This document shows, one piece after another, positions 15,676-23,206 of a DNA stretch of 64,000 nucleotides. The stretch is taken from positions 124,001-188,000 of the forward strand of contig NZ_KQ948561.1 of NCBI RefSeq assembly GCF_001514125.1, in the 5' to 3' direction. Each line of letters starts with the position of its first letter. Within the stretch, counting starts at the first letter, position 1. The notes under the pieces are model-generated. The model did no database searches. It was not told the DNA's origin and saw nothing but the letters and a program-made list of their open reading frames with translations. The stretch is from Streptomyces longwoodensis. Lineage in GTDB: Bacteria; Actinomycetota; Actinomycetes; Streptomycetales; Streptomycetaceae. A program made the translations under genes and the position numbers.

Positions 15676-16006
15676 GACAAGCACCCTTCGTCCCCGCGGC
15701 ACCGCCGCCTGCGCCGGCCCGCATCCCCAATCAGCCACCCGCGGTGGCGATTCCGGCGCACAGTAACGCGCGTAGAAGGGGAGCGGAACGGGGTTCCTCG
15801 CGGCCGTTACCGATTCGTGCCGCCCCCGGGTTACGGGCGGGTCCCGGCGGTTACGGGCGGGTGTCAGCACGGGGCGAAGCAGGACGTACCGGGCGCGGGC
15901 GCCCCTCTCGCGGGGCCTGAGACGCAGGTCACACGCAGGGCTGTCACATCCGTGCGTGCCGTTCCGTCAGAGAAGTACAACCCGCAGCCACGACAGAGGA
16001 GTTCTC
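15676..16006. other. Intergenic control region between BMP copy 2 and AhpD-like gene
   Basis: No gene is supported in these 331 bp. They hold the divergent control regions of the minus-strand BMP gene and the plus-strand AhpD-like gene, including the operator-like element at 15764-15775 and AGAGGAG at 15995-16001. Two GTTACGGGCGG direct repeats occur near 15830-15860. Confidence 0.6.
15764..15775. promoter_or_regulatory. Operator-like element before BMP copy 2
   Basis: TAACGCGCGTAG, identical to the copy before BMP copy 1 and two mismatches from the perfect palindromes at 2510 and 13099. Confidence 0.55.
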
Positions 16007-16480
16007 ATGGAAGCCCGGCTGAACCTCTTCGCCAACCCTTTCTTCGGCAAGGTCCTCAAGCACATCAACTCCGCGGGCAAGGCCGTCTCGGACTCGTCCC
16101 TGCCCGCCGCGACCCAGGAACTGGTGAAGATCCGCGCGAGCCAGATCAACGGCTGCGGCTTCTGCACCGACATGCACACCAAGGACGCCGCACACGCCGG
16201 GGAGACCGCGCAGCGCCTGCACCTGGTCGCCGTCTGGCGCGAGGCCACGGTGTTCACGGAGGCCGAGCGGGCCGCCCTGGAGCTGACCGAGCAGGGCACC
16301 CGGATCGCCGACGCGGCCGGCGGCGTGTCCGACGAGGTGTGGCAGAACGCGGCCAAGCACTACGACGAGGAGCAGCTCGCCGCGCTGGTCTCGCTGATCG
16401 CCATCATCAACGCCTACAACCGGGTCAACGTGATCAACCAGCAGCCGGCCGGCGACTACCAGCCGGGCATGTTCGGCTGA
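16007..16480 (+). CDS. Carboxymuconolactone decarboxylase/AhpD-like family protein
   Basis: A 157-residue all-helical protein of the CMD/AhpD family. The redox-type motif G-C-G-F-C-T-D-M-H (about 46-54) has a C-x-x-C pair and the downstream His, as in alkylhydroperoxidase AhpD-like proteins. A-Y-N-R-V-N-V near the C-terminus is also typical. It probably acts in the cytoplasm as a peroxidase or thiol-redox protein; the electron donor is unknown. The ATG at 16007 follows AGAGGAG by 5 bp. It is a single gene with a hairpin downstream. Confidence 0.85.
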   Translation: MEARLNLFANPFFGKVLKHINSAGKAVSDSSLPAATQELVKIRASQINGCGFCTDMHTKDAAHAGETAQRLHLVAVWREATVFTEAERAALELTEQGTRIADAAGGVSDEVWQNAAKHYDEEQLAALVSLIAIINAYNRVNVINQQPAGDYQPGMFG

Positions 16481-16529
16481 CGCGGCTGACGGGCACGTGG
16501 CCGGCGCACGCGGGATGCACGGCCGCCGG

Positions 16530-16558
16530 GGGCCGTCCCACGTCGGTGGGGACGGCCC
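16530..16558. terminator. Bidirectional hairpin between convergent genes
   Basis: A 10-bp stem (16530-16539 with 16549-16558) and 9-nt loop between the AhpD-like gene and the convergent methyltransferase gene. Confidence 0.7.
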
Positions 16559-16561
16559 GCC

Positions 16562-17257
16562 CTACCCGGGCCGGCGGGCCAGGACGTAGCCCCGGGGCAT
16601 CCGCAGGCGGGACGGTCCCTCCGGGGCGAGGACGGCGCGGGCCCGTACGTCCAGGCCCGCGTCGGCCAGGAGGCCGGCCACCCTGTCCGGGGTGCGCCAG
16701 TGGTAGCGCAGGTCGACGGGGCGGCCGTAGCGCTCGGCCAGGTGCCGGCCGTCGAGGTCCTCCTCGAACTGGAAGAGCAGCATCACGTGGCCGCCCGGGG
16801 CCAGCACGCGGCGGAACTCGGCGAAGACCCCCGGCAGGTGCTCGTCCGGGACGTGGATGATCGAGTACAGCGCGGTGATCCCGCCGAGCGTGGCGTCCGG
16901 CAGGTCGAGCGCGGTCATGGACCCCACGTGGAAGCGCAGGTGGGGGTGGGCGCGGCGGGCCAGCGCGACCATGCGCGGCGAGACGTCCACGCCGAAGACC
17001 GGCACCCCGAGGGCGTGCAGCCGGGCGGTGACGTACCCCGGTCCGCTGCCGACGTCGGCCACCGGTCCGCCGCCCGCCTCCTTCACCAGGTCGGCGAAGG
17101 CGGTGAGCAGGGCACCGTACAGCGGGCCGTCGCCCAGGCCGTCGGGGTGCTCCCCGGTGTAGTCCTCGGCGATCGTGTCGTACGAGTCCCGGGCGGCCCG
17201 GAGGGCGTCCGCCAGGTCCGCCCGCGTGGTCGTGGTCCCTGCGTCGGAGTCGGTCAC
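16562..17257 (-). CDS. Class I SAM-dependent methyltransferase
   Basis: A 231-residue Rossmann-fold methyltransferase. Motif I reads V-A-D-V-G-S-G-P-G-Y-V-T (about 63-74), followed by the acidic G-V-D-V-S at the end of strand 2, D-L-P-D-A-T-L-G-G-I-T-A, and L-A-P-G-G-H-V-M-L-L-F. It is UbiE/methyltransferase-11-like and the substrate cannot be inferred. It starts at the GTG at 17257; upstream in-frame sequence lacks domain character. It is monocistronic and convergent with the AhpD-like gene. Confidence 0.85.
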   Translation of the reverse strand: MTDSDAGTTTTRADLADALRAARDSYDTIAEDYTGEHPDGLGDGPLYGALLTAFADLVKEAGGGPVADVGSGPGYVTARLHALGVPVFGVDVSPRMVALARRAHPHLRFHVGSMTALDLPDATLGGITALYSIIHVPDEHLPGVFAEFRRVLAPGGHVMLLFQFEEDLDGRHLAERYGRPVDLRYHWRTPDRVAGLLADAGLDVRARAVLAPEGPSRLRMPRGYVLARRPG

Positions 17258-17361
17258 GGGAGCGGACTCTACCCGCGGGGCGGACCCCCCGGGGGTCCTC
17301 CGGACGAGAGGCCCGTGCGGTGAAGTGGCCTGCCCGCCCCTGGGTGTTGGCCCGAGTCGGG

Positions 17362-17661
17362 TCACGGCGGCGGGTCGTCCTCGTACCGGGTGAAGCCCGC
17401 GAGCAGCCGGCCGGCGTCCGTGAGGACGGCCTCCTCGTCCGGTACGGGCCGCCGGGCCCGGGCGCGGGCGCGACGGCCGCGCCATCCCGCGAGCCACACC
17501 AGCGTGGCCAGCACCCAGCCGGCGAGAGCCGTGAGCACGATCATGCCGAGGATCATGCCGAGGACCAGGGAGACGGCGTCGAACAAGCCGAGCCGGAGCA
17601 GGGTGAAGGGATCCGGGGCGCATCCGCATGCCTGCACGAGGTCGTTCGCCGGGGTCGCCAT
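17362..17661 (-). CDS. Hypothetical single- or double-spanning membrane protein
   Basis: A 99-residue protein. After a short N-terminus with C-G-C it has a long hydrophobic stretch (about 27-62, possibly two helices), then a very basic segment (R-R-A-R-A-R-A-R-R) and an acidic tail. The family is not recognised. The ATG at 17661 was preferred over an upstream start at 17871 because the intervening 70 residues are Pro/Arg-rich and look non-coding. It may be a small membrane anchor. Confidence 0.5.
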   Translation of the reverse strand: MATPANDLVQACGCAPDPFTLLRLGLFDAVSLVLGMILGMIVLTALAGWVLATLVWLAGWRGRRARARARRPVPDEEAVLTDAGRLLAGFTRYEDDPPP

Positions 17662-18036
17662 GCGGGCACCCTGCCCGGCGGCGGGGCGGGGGTCACGCGG
17701 TGTGGCCGAACCGCCGCGCGGCGGTGATGGTTCCGCCACCGGGCGGAGCCGGGGCGGGGCGCTTCCCGGTGTCCGGTGGGCGGTGGCCGGTTCCGCTGGG
17801 TGGACAACTCCAGCGTTTCTGTGGCGACGCGTGGTATCCGTGGAAGAGGAGGAAAGAGGAAGAACGAGCAAGAGGCACGACGGGTGGAGCCCATGATCGG
17901 CTCGGCCGGAGGACGGGCGAGTTTACCCACCCGACACAACCGCCATGCGCCGTGCGGCCAATTTTTCTTCGCCTGACGGGTTGAAGTTTGGTGATCGTGG
18001 GTCGGTTGACCGTCCCGGCGTCCTACCCTTCAAAGG
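17662..18036. other. Intergenic region before the M20 amidohydrolase
   Basis: No convincing gene in these 375 bp. The segment 17840-18000 is relatively AT-rich for this genome (A/G-rich near 17850, and GCCAATTTTTCTTCGCC near 17958) and probably contains the promoter of the downstream gene. TTGACC occurs at 18006-18011, without a well-spaced -10. Confidence 0.5.
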
Positions 18037-19290
18037 GTGAAGCAACTGATGTCCCGAGAGTCCGAGGCCGAACCCGCCGCCACCGCCGGGCACGCACCGC
18101 TCCCCGGTGCCCTCCCGGAGGAGCTGCGCGCCGAGCTCGTCGCCTTCCGCCGCGACCTGCACATGCACCCCGAGCTCGGCAACCAGGAGTTCCGCACCAC
18201 GGCCGCGATCAAGGCCCGCCTGGAGAAGGCGGGTCTGCGGCCGCGGGTGCTGAGCGGCGGCACCGGCCTCCTCTGTGACATCGGCGACGTCGACCCGGTC
18301 ACCGGCTCCGTGATGGCGCTGCGCGCGGACATCGACGCGCTGCCCATCCCGGACACCAAGAGCGACTGCGCGTACCGGTCCACGGTGCCCGACCGCGCGC
18401 ACGCCTGCGGCCACGACGTGCACACCACCGTGGTGCTGGGCGCCGCCCTGGTCCTGGCCGAGCTGTACCGCGACGGCCTGCTGCAGCGCCCGGTGCGGCT
18501 GATCTTCCAGCCCGCCGAGGAGGTGCTGCCCGGCGGCGCGGCCGACGCGATCGCGAACGGCGCGCTGGACGGGGTGGGCCGGATCATCGCCGTGCACTGC
18601 GACCCGCGGGTGGACGCGGGCCGGATCGGGCTGCGGGTCGGGCCGATCACCTCGGCCTGCGACCGGCTGGAGATCTCCCTGGAGGGCCCCGGCGGCCACA
18701 CCGCCCGGCCGCACCTGACGACCGACCTGGTGACCGCGGCGGCCCGGGTGGTCACCGACGTCCCGGCGCTGGTCGGCCGGCGCGTCGACACGCGCGCGGG
18801 GCTGGCGGTCACCTGGGGCCGGATCGACTGCGGTCACGCGCCGAACGTCATCCCGCAGCACGCCGAGCTGTCCGGCACGGTGCGCTGCCTGGACATCGAG
18901 GCGTGGCGGCTGGCGCCCGACATGGTGGTCGCGGCGATCGACGAGGTGGCCAACCTGCACCGCGCCAAGTCGGAGATCAACTACGTGCGGGGCGTGCCGC
19001 CGGTCGTCAACGACGCCGAGGTCGTAGACCTGCTGGGCAGCGCGATGACCGCGCGCCGGGGCGCCGACTCCGTGGAGGGCACCGAGCAGAGCCTCGGCGG
19101 GGAGGACTTCTCCTGGTACCTGGAGCACGTGCCCGGCGCCATGGCCCGCCTCGGCGTCCGCCCCCCGGGCGAGCGCACGGTCCGCGACCTGCACCAGGGC
19201 GACTTCGACGCGGACGAGTCGGCGATCCGGGTGGGCGTCGAGCTGTTCACGGCGGCGGTCCTGCTGGACGCCCGCACACGCCCCGCGTAG
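18037..19290 (+). CDS. M20-family amidohydrolase (hippurate/N-acyl-amino-acid hydrolase type)
   Basis: A 417-residue metallohydrolase. Motifs in order are D-L-H-M-H-P-E-L-G, R-A-D-I-D-A-L-P-I, H-A-C-G-H-D-V-H-T (metal ligands), P-A-E-E-V (catalytic Glu and metal ligand) and S-L-G-G-E-D-F-S-W-Y near the end. The middle dimerisation domain contains G-P-G-G-H-T-A-R-P. These enzymes cleave N-acyl amino acids or similar amides in the cytosol. The GTG at 18037 lies inside AAAGGGTGAAG; an ATG at 18049 (11 bp after AAAGGG) is an alternative. It stands alone, so the substrate is unknown. Confidence 0.88.
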   Translation: MKQLMSRESEAEPAATAGHAPLPGALPEELRAELVAFRRDLHMHPELGNQEFRTTAAIKARLEKAGLRPRVLSGGTGLLCDIGDVDPVTGSVMALRADIDALPIPDTKSDCAYRSTVPDRAHACGHDVHTTVVLGAALVLAELYRDGLLQRPVRLIFQPAEEVLPGGAADAIANGALDGVGRIIAVHCDPRVDAGRIGLRVGPITSACDRLEISLEGPGGHTARPHLTTDLVTAAARVVTDVPALVGRRVDTRAGLAVTWGRIDCGHAPNVIPQHAELSGTVRCLDIEAWRLAPDMVVAAIDEVANLHRAKSEINYVRGVPPVVNDAEVVDLLGSAMTARRGADSVEGTEQSLGGEDFSWYLEHVPGAMARLGVRPPGERTVRDLHQGDFDADESAIRVGVELFTAAVLLDARTRPA

Positions 19291-19336
19291 GTCCCGCGGG
19301 CGGCCCCTGAAACCGGTGCCGGCCCGCCGGCGCCGG

Positions 19337-19675
19337 TCAGAGGGCCGCCCGCAGCGTGGCCGCCGTCGCGCGGGGGTCGTAGTCGGGCGCCACGCCCTCC
19401 GCCAGGACGATGTCCCCGGCGATGTGGTCGGTGCGCAGGTGCAGGATCTCCCGGTAGGCGGGGGACGCGTACCAGGCGCGGGCCTCGGCGAGGCCGGGGA
19501 ACGCGATCAGCACGAGGTTGCCCTCGAAGCTGCCCTCCACCACCTCGGCCGGCGGGCCGTGCAGCAGGAACCGGCCCTGGAAGGGGTCCAGCGTGTCCTG
19601 GATGCGGTCGATGTACTCGACGATGTCCGGGTGCAGGGCGCTGTGGTGCAGGTGGGCAAAGGCGTAGGCGGTCAT
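19337..19675 (-). CDS. DUF1330 domain-containing protein
   Basis: A 112-residue protein of the DUF1330 dimeric alpha/beta-barrel fold. E-Y-I-D-R-I-Q-D-T-L-D-P-F-Q-G-R-F-L is followed by a beta strand and F-P-G-L-A-E-A-R-A-W-Y-A-S-P-A-Y-R-E-I. The family has no firm biochemical role. The 3' end abuts an imperfect GC-rich hairpin (about 19312-19337) shared with the convergent amidohydrolase gene. It is monocistronic. Confidence 0.85.
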   Translation of the reverse strand: MTAYAFAHLHHSALHPDIVEYIDRIQDTLDPFQGRFLLHGPPAEVVEGSFEGNLVLIAFPGLAEARAWYASPAYREILHLRTDHIAGDIVLAEGVAPDYDPRATAATLRAAL

Positions 19676-19837
19676 GTCCGGCTCCTTCGGCGCGTCTGCT
19701 GGGGTGACGCGTCGAACGTACCGGCGCCGGTGCGGGGGTGCGATTACCCGGGAGGTAAGGGCCCCCGACCCCGGCGTGGCCCCGGCCCTGGTCGACGCGC
19801 GCGGGCGCCGCGCGCCTGCGCCGGGACTGCCGCGCGC

Positions 19838-20923
19838 CTACGCCGGGGTCACCGCCGCCAGCCGGTGGACGTCGCGGGCCGTGGTCGTGACGCCCGCGAG
19901 GAAGCCCTCGGCGCGCGGGGAGGCGTGGTCGGTGAGCCAGCCGGGGTCGATGTCGCAGACCACGATGCGCACCCCGGTGCCGGCCAGGGCCAGCGGCAGG
20001 GTGTGCACGACCGTGGAGGGGAAGCTGAGCACGGTCCGGCCGACCGGGCCGCGGCGGGCGATCAGTTCCAGTGGCAGCTCGGGCCGGACGACCTCCAGGC
20101 CGGTCTCCACGGCCAGCCGGTGCAGCTTGTCGGCGCTCTCGCGCCGGTGGGCGAAGTAGCGGTGCACCCCGTGCGCCTTGGCCAGAGTGCGGACCGCCTC
20201 CAGGTAGCGCTCGCCGTCCACCACGCCGGTCTCCACCAGGGAGGTGCCGACCAGGTCGGCGCCGTCGATCAGGTGCGGCGGGCCGAAGCGCTCGCGGGTC
20301 CAGGCGAAGGTGTGGGCGGTGACCGTGACGCCCTCGGGCCTCTCCTCGACCGGCATGGCGGAGAACACCTCCACCGTCCGGTTCCCGGCCGGGGACAGCC
20401 GACGGCGCGCGCGGGCCGACACCGGGGCGAAGAGCAGGTCGCGCGGGGCGGGCCGGCCGCCCTTGCGGTGCCAGCGCACCAGGCGCTCGCCGCGCGCGAG
20501 CTGGGCGACGAACTCCATCGTCGCGGTGCCGTCGTCGACGACCACCAGGGACCGGGCCCGGGTGATCGTCAGCAGCAGCTGGACGTAGCGGGAGAACGGG
20601 TCCCCCATGACGACCCGTTCGGCCCGCCGCAGCAGGCCGGCCAGGGCACCGACGGTGCGGAAGGGCGCCGTGGCGCCGCCCCGGGCCTCCTCCCAGCGCA
20701 CCTCGTGGCCCTCCTCGCGGGCCAGCTCCGCCATCCGGCGCAGCTGGCCGCGGGTCATCGGGTCGGTCGGCGACAGCACGACCAGGGTGAACCCCGCGCC
20801 GGGCTCCTCGGGCGGGTGCGGGCCCTGGGCGTGGGCCCACTCCAGCACGTTCAGGAGCTGCACCGGACTCTCGACGAAGGCGAGGGTGTGGGGGGTGCCG
20901 GTGTTCCCGGCGCGGGGGCTCAT
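19838..20923 (-). CDS. Polysialyltransferase-like glycosyltransferase (third, divergent copy)
   Basis: A 361-residue protein distantly related to bacterial alpha-2,8-polysialyltransferase-type enzymes. It has an early F-V-E-S-P-V-Q-L-L-N motif, an acidic V-D-D-G-T (129-133, matching the D/E-D/E-G motif), F-A-H-R-R-E-S in place of the usual H-P motif, and S-F-P-S-T-V-V-H-T-L near the C-terminus. It is the last gene of the minus-strand operon DUF6716, CMP-sugar synthetase, NeuB-type synthase, this gene. It probably transfers the nonulosonic acid made by its neighbours onto a surface glycan. Acceptor and linkage are unknown. Confidence 0.78.
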   Translation of the reverse strand: MSPRAGNTGTPHTLAFVESPVQLLNVLEWAHAQGPHPPEEPGAGFTLVVLSPTDPMTRGQLRRMAELAREEGHEVRWEEARGGATAPFRTVGALAGLLRRAERVVMGDPFSRYVQLLLTITRARSLVVVDDGTATMEFVAQLARGERLVRWHRKGGRPAPRDLLFAPVSARARRRLSPAGNRTVEVFSAMPVEERPEGVTVTAHTFAWTRERFGPPHLIDGADLVGTSLVETGVVDGERYLEAVRTLAKAHGVHRYFAHRRESADKLHRLAVETGLEVVRPELPLELIARRGPVGRTVLSFPSTVVHTLPLALAGTGVRIVVCDIDPGWLTDHASPRAEGFLAGVTTTARDVHRLAAVTPA

Positions 20924-20979
20924 CCTCGTACGACCATCCCGTCGTGGGGCGCTGTCGGGGTGCGGATCGGCGGCCGGGG

Positions 20980-21918
20980 TCAGACCGTCAGGGGCTCGCC
21001 CGCCGCGGCGGCGATCTCCGCCTCGGCGACCACGCCGGTGACCCGGCGCAGCTTCTTCATCGGGCCCCGCTCGGACTCGTAGACCTTCTTCACGCCGTCG
21101 CCGAGGGACGCCTCGATGGTGCGGATGTCGCGCACCAGGCGGGTCAGGCCCTGGGGTTCGACGGAGGCGGCCTGGTCGGAGCCCCACATGGCGCGGTCCA
21201 GGGTGATGTGGCGCTCGACGAAGGCGGCGCCGAGGGCGACCGCGGCCAGCGTGGTCTGCAGGCCGGTCTCGTGGCCGGAGTAGCCGATCGGGACGTTCGG
21301 GTACTCCTTCTCCAGCGTGTTGATCACGCGGAGGTTGAGCTCCTCGGCCTTCGCCGGGTAGGTCGAGGTGGCGTGGCACATCAGGATGTTGTCACTGCCG
21401 AGGACCTCCACCGCGTGGCGGATCTGCTTCGGGGTGGACATGCCGGTGGACAGGATGACGGTGCGGCCGGTGGCGCGCAGGGCGCGCAGCAGCTCGTCGT
21501 CGGTGAGGGAGGCGGAGGCGACCTTGTGGGCCGGGACGTCGAACTTCTCCAGGAAGGCCACGGCCTCGGTGTCCCACGGGGAGGCGAACCAGGCGATGCC
21601 CTTCTCCTTGCAGTACGCGTCGATCTGCCGGTACTCGTCCTCGCCGAACTCCACGCGGTGGCGGTAGTCGATGTACGTCATCCGGCCCCAGGGGGTGTCG
21701 CGCTCGATGTCCCACTGGTCGCGCGGGGTGCAGATCTCGGGGGTGCGCTTCTGGAACTTCACGGCGTCGCAGCCGGCTTCGGCGGCCGCGTCGATCAGCT
21801 TGAAGGCGTTCTCCAGCTCGCCGTTGTGGTTGATGCCGATCTCGCCGCAGATGTAGACGGGGCGGCCCGGGCCGACCTCGCGGGAACCGAACGTGCGCAG
21901 GCGGGAGTTGGTGCTCAT
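20980..21918 (-). CDS. NeuB-type nonulosonic acid synthase
   Basis: A 312-residue TIM-barrel synthase that condenses phosphoenolpyruvate with a six-carbon sugar to make a nine-carbon acid (sialic acid, Kdn or relative). Signatures are G-E-I-G-I-N-H-N-G (25-33), V-K-F-Q-K-R (53-58), L-S-T-G-M-S-T (156-162), G-Y-S-G-H-E (212-217) and E-R-H-I-T-L-D-R (235-242). It lacks the C-terminal antifreeze-like SAF domain of classical NeuB, hence the shorter length. The next upstream gene, a CMP-sugar synthetase/phosphatase, is 14 bp away. In S. coelicolor the homologous region has been linked to Kdn-containing teichulosonic acid (recalled). Confidence 0.92.
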   Translation of the reverse strand: MSTNSRLRTFGSREVGPGRPVYICGEIGINHNGELENAFKLIDAAAEAGCDAVKFQKRTPEICTPRDQWDIERDTPWGRMTYIDYRHRVEFGEDEYRQIDAYCKEKGIAWFASPWDTEAVAFLEKFDVPAHKVASASLTDDELLRALRATGRTVILSTGMSTPKQIRHAVEVLGSDNILMCHATSTYPAKAEELNLRVINTLEKEYPNVPIGYSGHETGLQTTLAAVALGAAFVERHITLDRAMWGSDQAASVEPQGLTRLVRDIRTIEASLGDGVKKVYESERGPMKKLRRVTGVVAEAEIAAAAGEPLTV

Positions 21919-21932
21919 GGCGGGAACTGTCC

Positions 21933-23153
21933 TTAGGTGTGGAGGGAGTCGAGGGAGGGGCCGAGGATCCAGCCGGCGATCTCTCGGATCGCGCCGTCAC
22001 CGCCGGGGACGGTGGTGACCGCGCGCGCGGCGCCGCGTACGACGTCGTGGGCGCTCGCGACCGCAACGGGCCAGCCCACGAGGGCGAAGCACGGGAGGTC
22101 GTTGACGTCGTTGCCGACGTAGAGCACGCGCTCCGGCGCGATGCCCTGCTCCTCGCACCACTGCTTCAGCGCGAGGTCCTTGCGGTCGACGCCGTGCAGC
22201 ACCGGGAGCCTCAGCTTCCGGGCCCGGGCGGCGACCACCGGGTTCTGTTCCGTGGACAGGACCAGCATCGCCAGGCCGCTGCGGCGCAGGGCGGCGATGC
22301 CGAGTCCGTCCCCGCGGTGCACGGAGACGAACTCCCGTCCGTCGGCGTCGATCAGCACCCGGTCGTCGGTCTGGGTGCCGTCGAAGTCCAGCACGACCGC
22401 GTCGACGTCATCCGCGGTCGGGAGGGCGCCCGGGCGGTCCGCGTCGAGGAGCGGGGCCAAGGCGCGGGCGCGGGCCAGGTCGTGCGGGTCGTCGATCTCC
22501 AGGACGCGCGCCGGGTCGGTGCGGACCAGCTCGGTGCGGCCGAAGAAGCGGTGGCCGTGGGTGCGGAAGCCCGCCGCGTCCATCGCGTAGGCGGCGCCGG
22601 TCTCCAGGTAGTCCTGGGGGCGGTCCTGGCGGCGCGGCCGGTGGGACCGGTCGTGGTTGACGCCGGTGCCGCCCTCGGACGCGTCCTCGGCGTCGCGCCA
22701 GACGAAGCCGTGGAAGGGGGCGACGGTCACGGCGGTGTCGGCGCCGTGCTCGGCGACCGCGCCGGCCACCGCGTCGACGTCCTCGTGGACCAGGAAGGGG
22801 CTGGTGCACTGGACGAGCAGCACCACGTCGACGGGGGCGCCGTGCAGGGCCTCGTGGGCCTCCAGGGCGTGCAGCACGGCGGCCTCGGAGGTGGCGGTGT
22901 CGCCGGCGATGGCGGCGGGCCGCAGCACGACCTCGGCGCCGGCCTGACGGGCCGCGGCGGCGATGGCCTGGTCGTCGGTGGAGACGACGACGTCCGTGAC
23001 GCGCCGCGCCGCCAGGCACGCCCGCACCGCCCGCACCACCAGCGGGACCCCGCCGACGGGCGCCAGGTTCTTGGCGGGCACCCCCTTGGAGCCACCGCGG
23101 GCGGGAATCACGGCGAGCACCCGGCGCACCGGGGGGCCGTCGGGGTGGGGCAT
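21933..23153 (-). CDS. Bifunctional acylneuraminate cytidylyltransferase / HAD phosphatase
   Basis: A 406-residue two-domain enzyme. Residues 12-235 form a CMP-sugar synthetase with I-P-A-R-G-G-S-K-G-V-P-A-K-N-L (16-30), S-T-D-D and Q-C-T-S-P-F. Residues 250-400 form a KdsC/NeuNAc-9-phosphatase-like HAD domain with nucleophile motif D-F-D-G-T (256-260), the Ser/Thr motif L-S-T-E, and G-N-D-V-N-D. It would dephosphorylate the nine-carbon acid 9-phosphate and activate it with CTP. Between the domains the basic stretch H-R-P-R-R-Q-D-R-P-Q resembles CMP-NeuA substrate loops. The start has GAGGAG 8 bp upstream. Confidence 0.92.
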   Translation of the reverse strand: MPHPDGPPVRRVLAVIPARGGSKGVPAKNLAPVGGVPLVVRAVRACLAARRVTDVVVSTDDQAIAAAARQAGAEVVLRPAAIAGDTATSEAAVLHALEAHEALHGAPVDVVLLVQCTSPFLVHEDVDAVAGAVAEHGADTAVTVAPFHGFVWRDAEDASEGGTGVNHDRSHRPRRQDRPQDYLETGAAYAMDAAGFRTHGHRFFGRTELVRTDPARVLEIDDPHDLARARALAPLLDADRPGALPTADDVDAVVLDFDGTQTDDRVLIDADGREFVSVHRGDGLGIAALRRSGLAMLVLSTEQNPVVAARARKLRLPVLHGVDRKDLALKQWCEEQGIAPERVLYVGNDVNDLPCFALVGWPVAVASAHDVVRGAARAVTTVPGGDGAIREIAGWILGPSLDSLHT

Positions 23154-23206
23154 GGGGGGAACTCCTCGGTCTCGGGACGGGGGTGGGGGCGGGGCCGCGG
23201 GCGGGG

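Noticed and set aside
17776..17976. Plus-strand 66-codon open frame before the M20 amidohydrolase
   Set aside because: No ribosome-binding site, no domain and weak third-position GC bias; more likely the promoter region.
19312..19337. Hairpin between the M20 amidohydrolase and DUF1330 genes as a strong terminator
   Set aside because: Arms of about 12 bp have one mismatch and only a 2-nt loop, so the usable stem is shorter. It is mentioned with the gene but not listed as a terminator.
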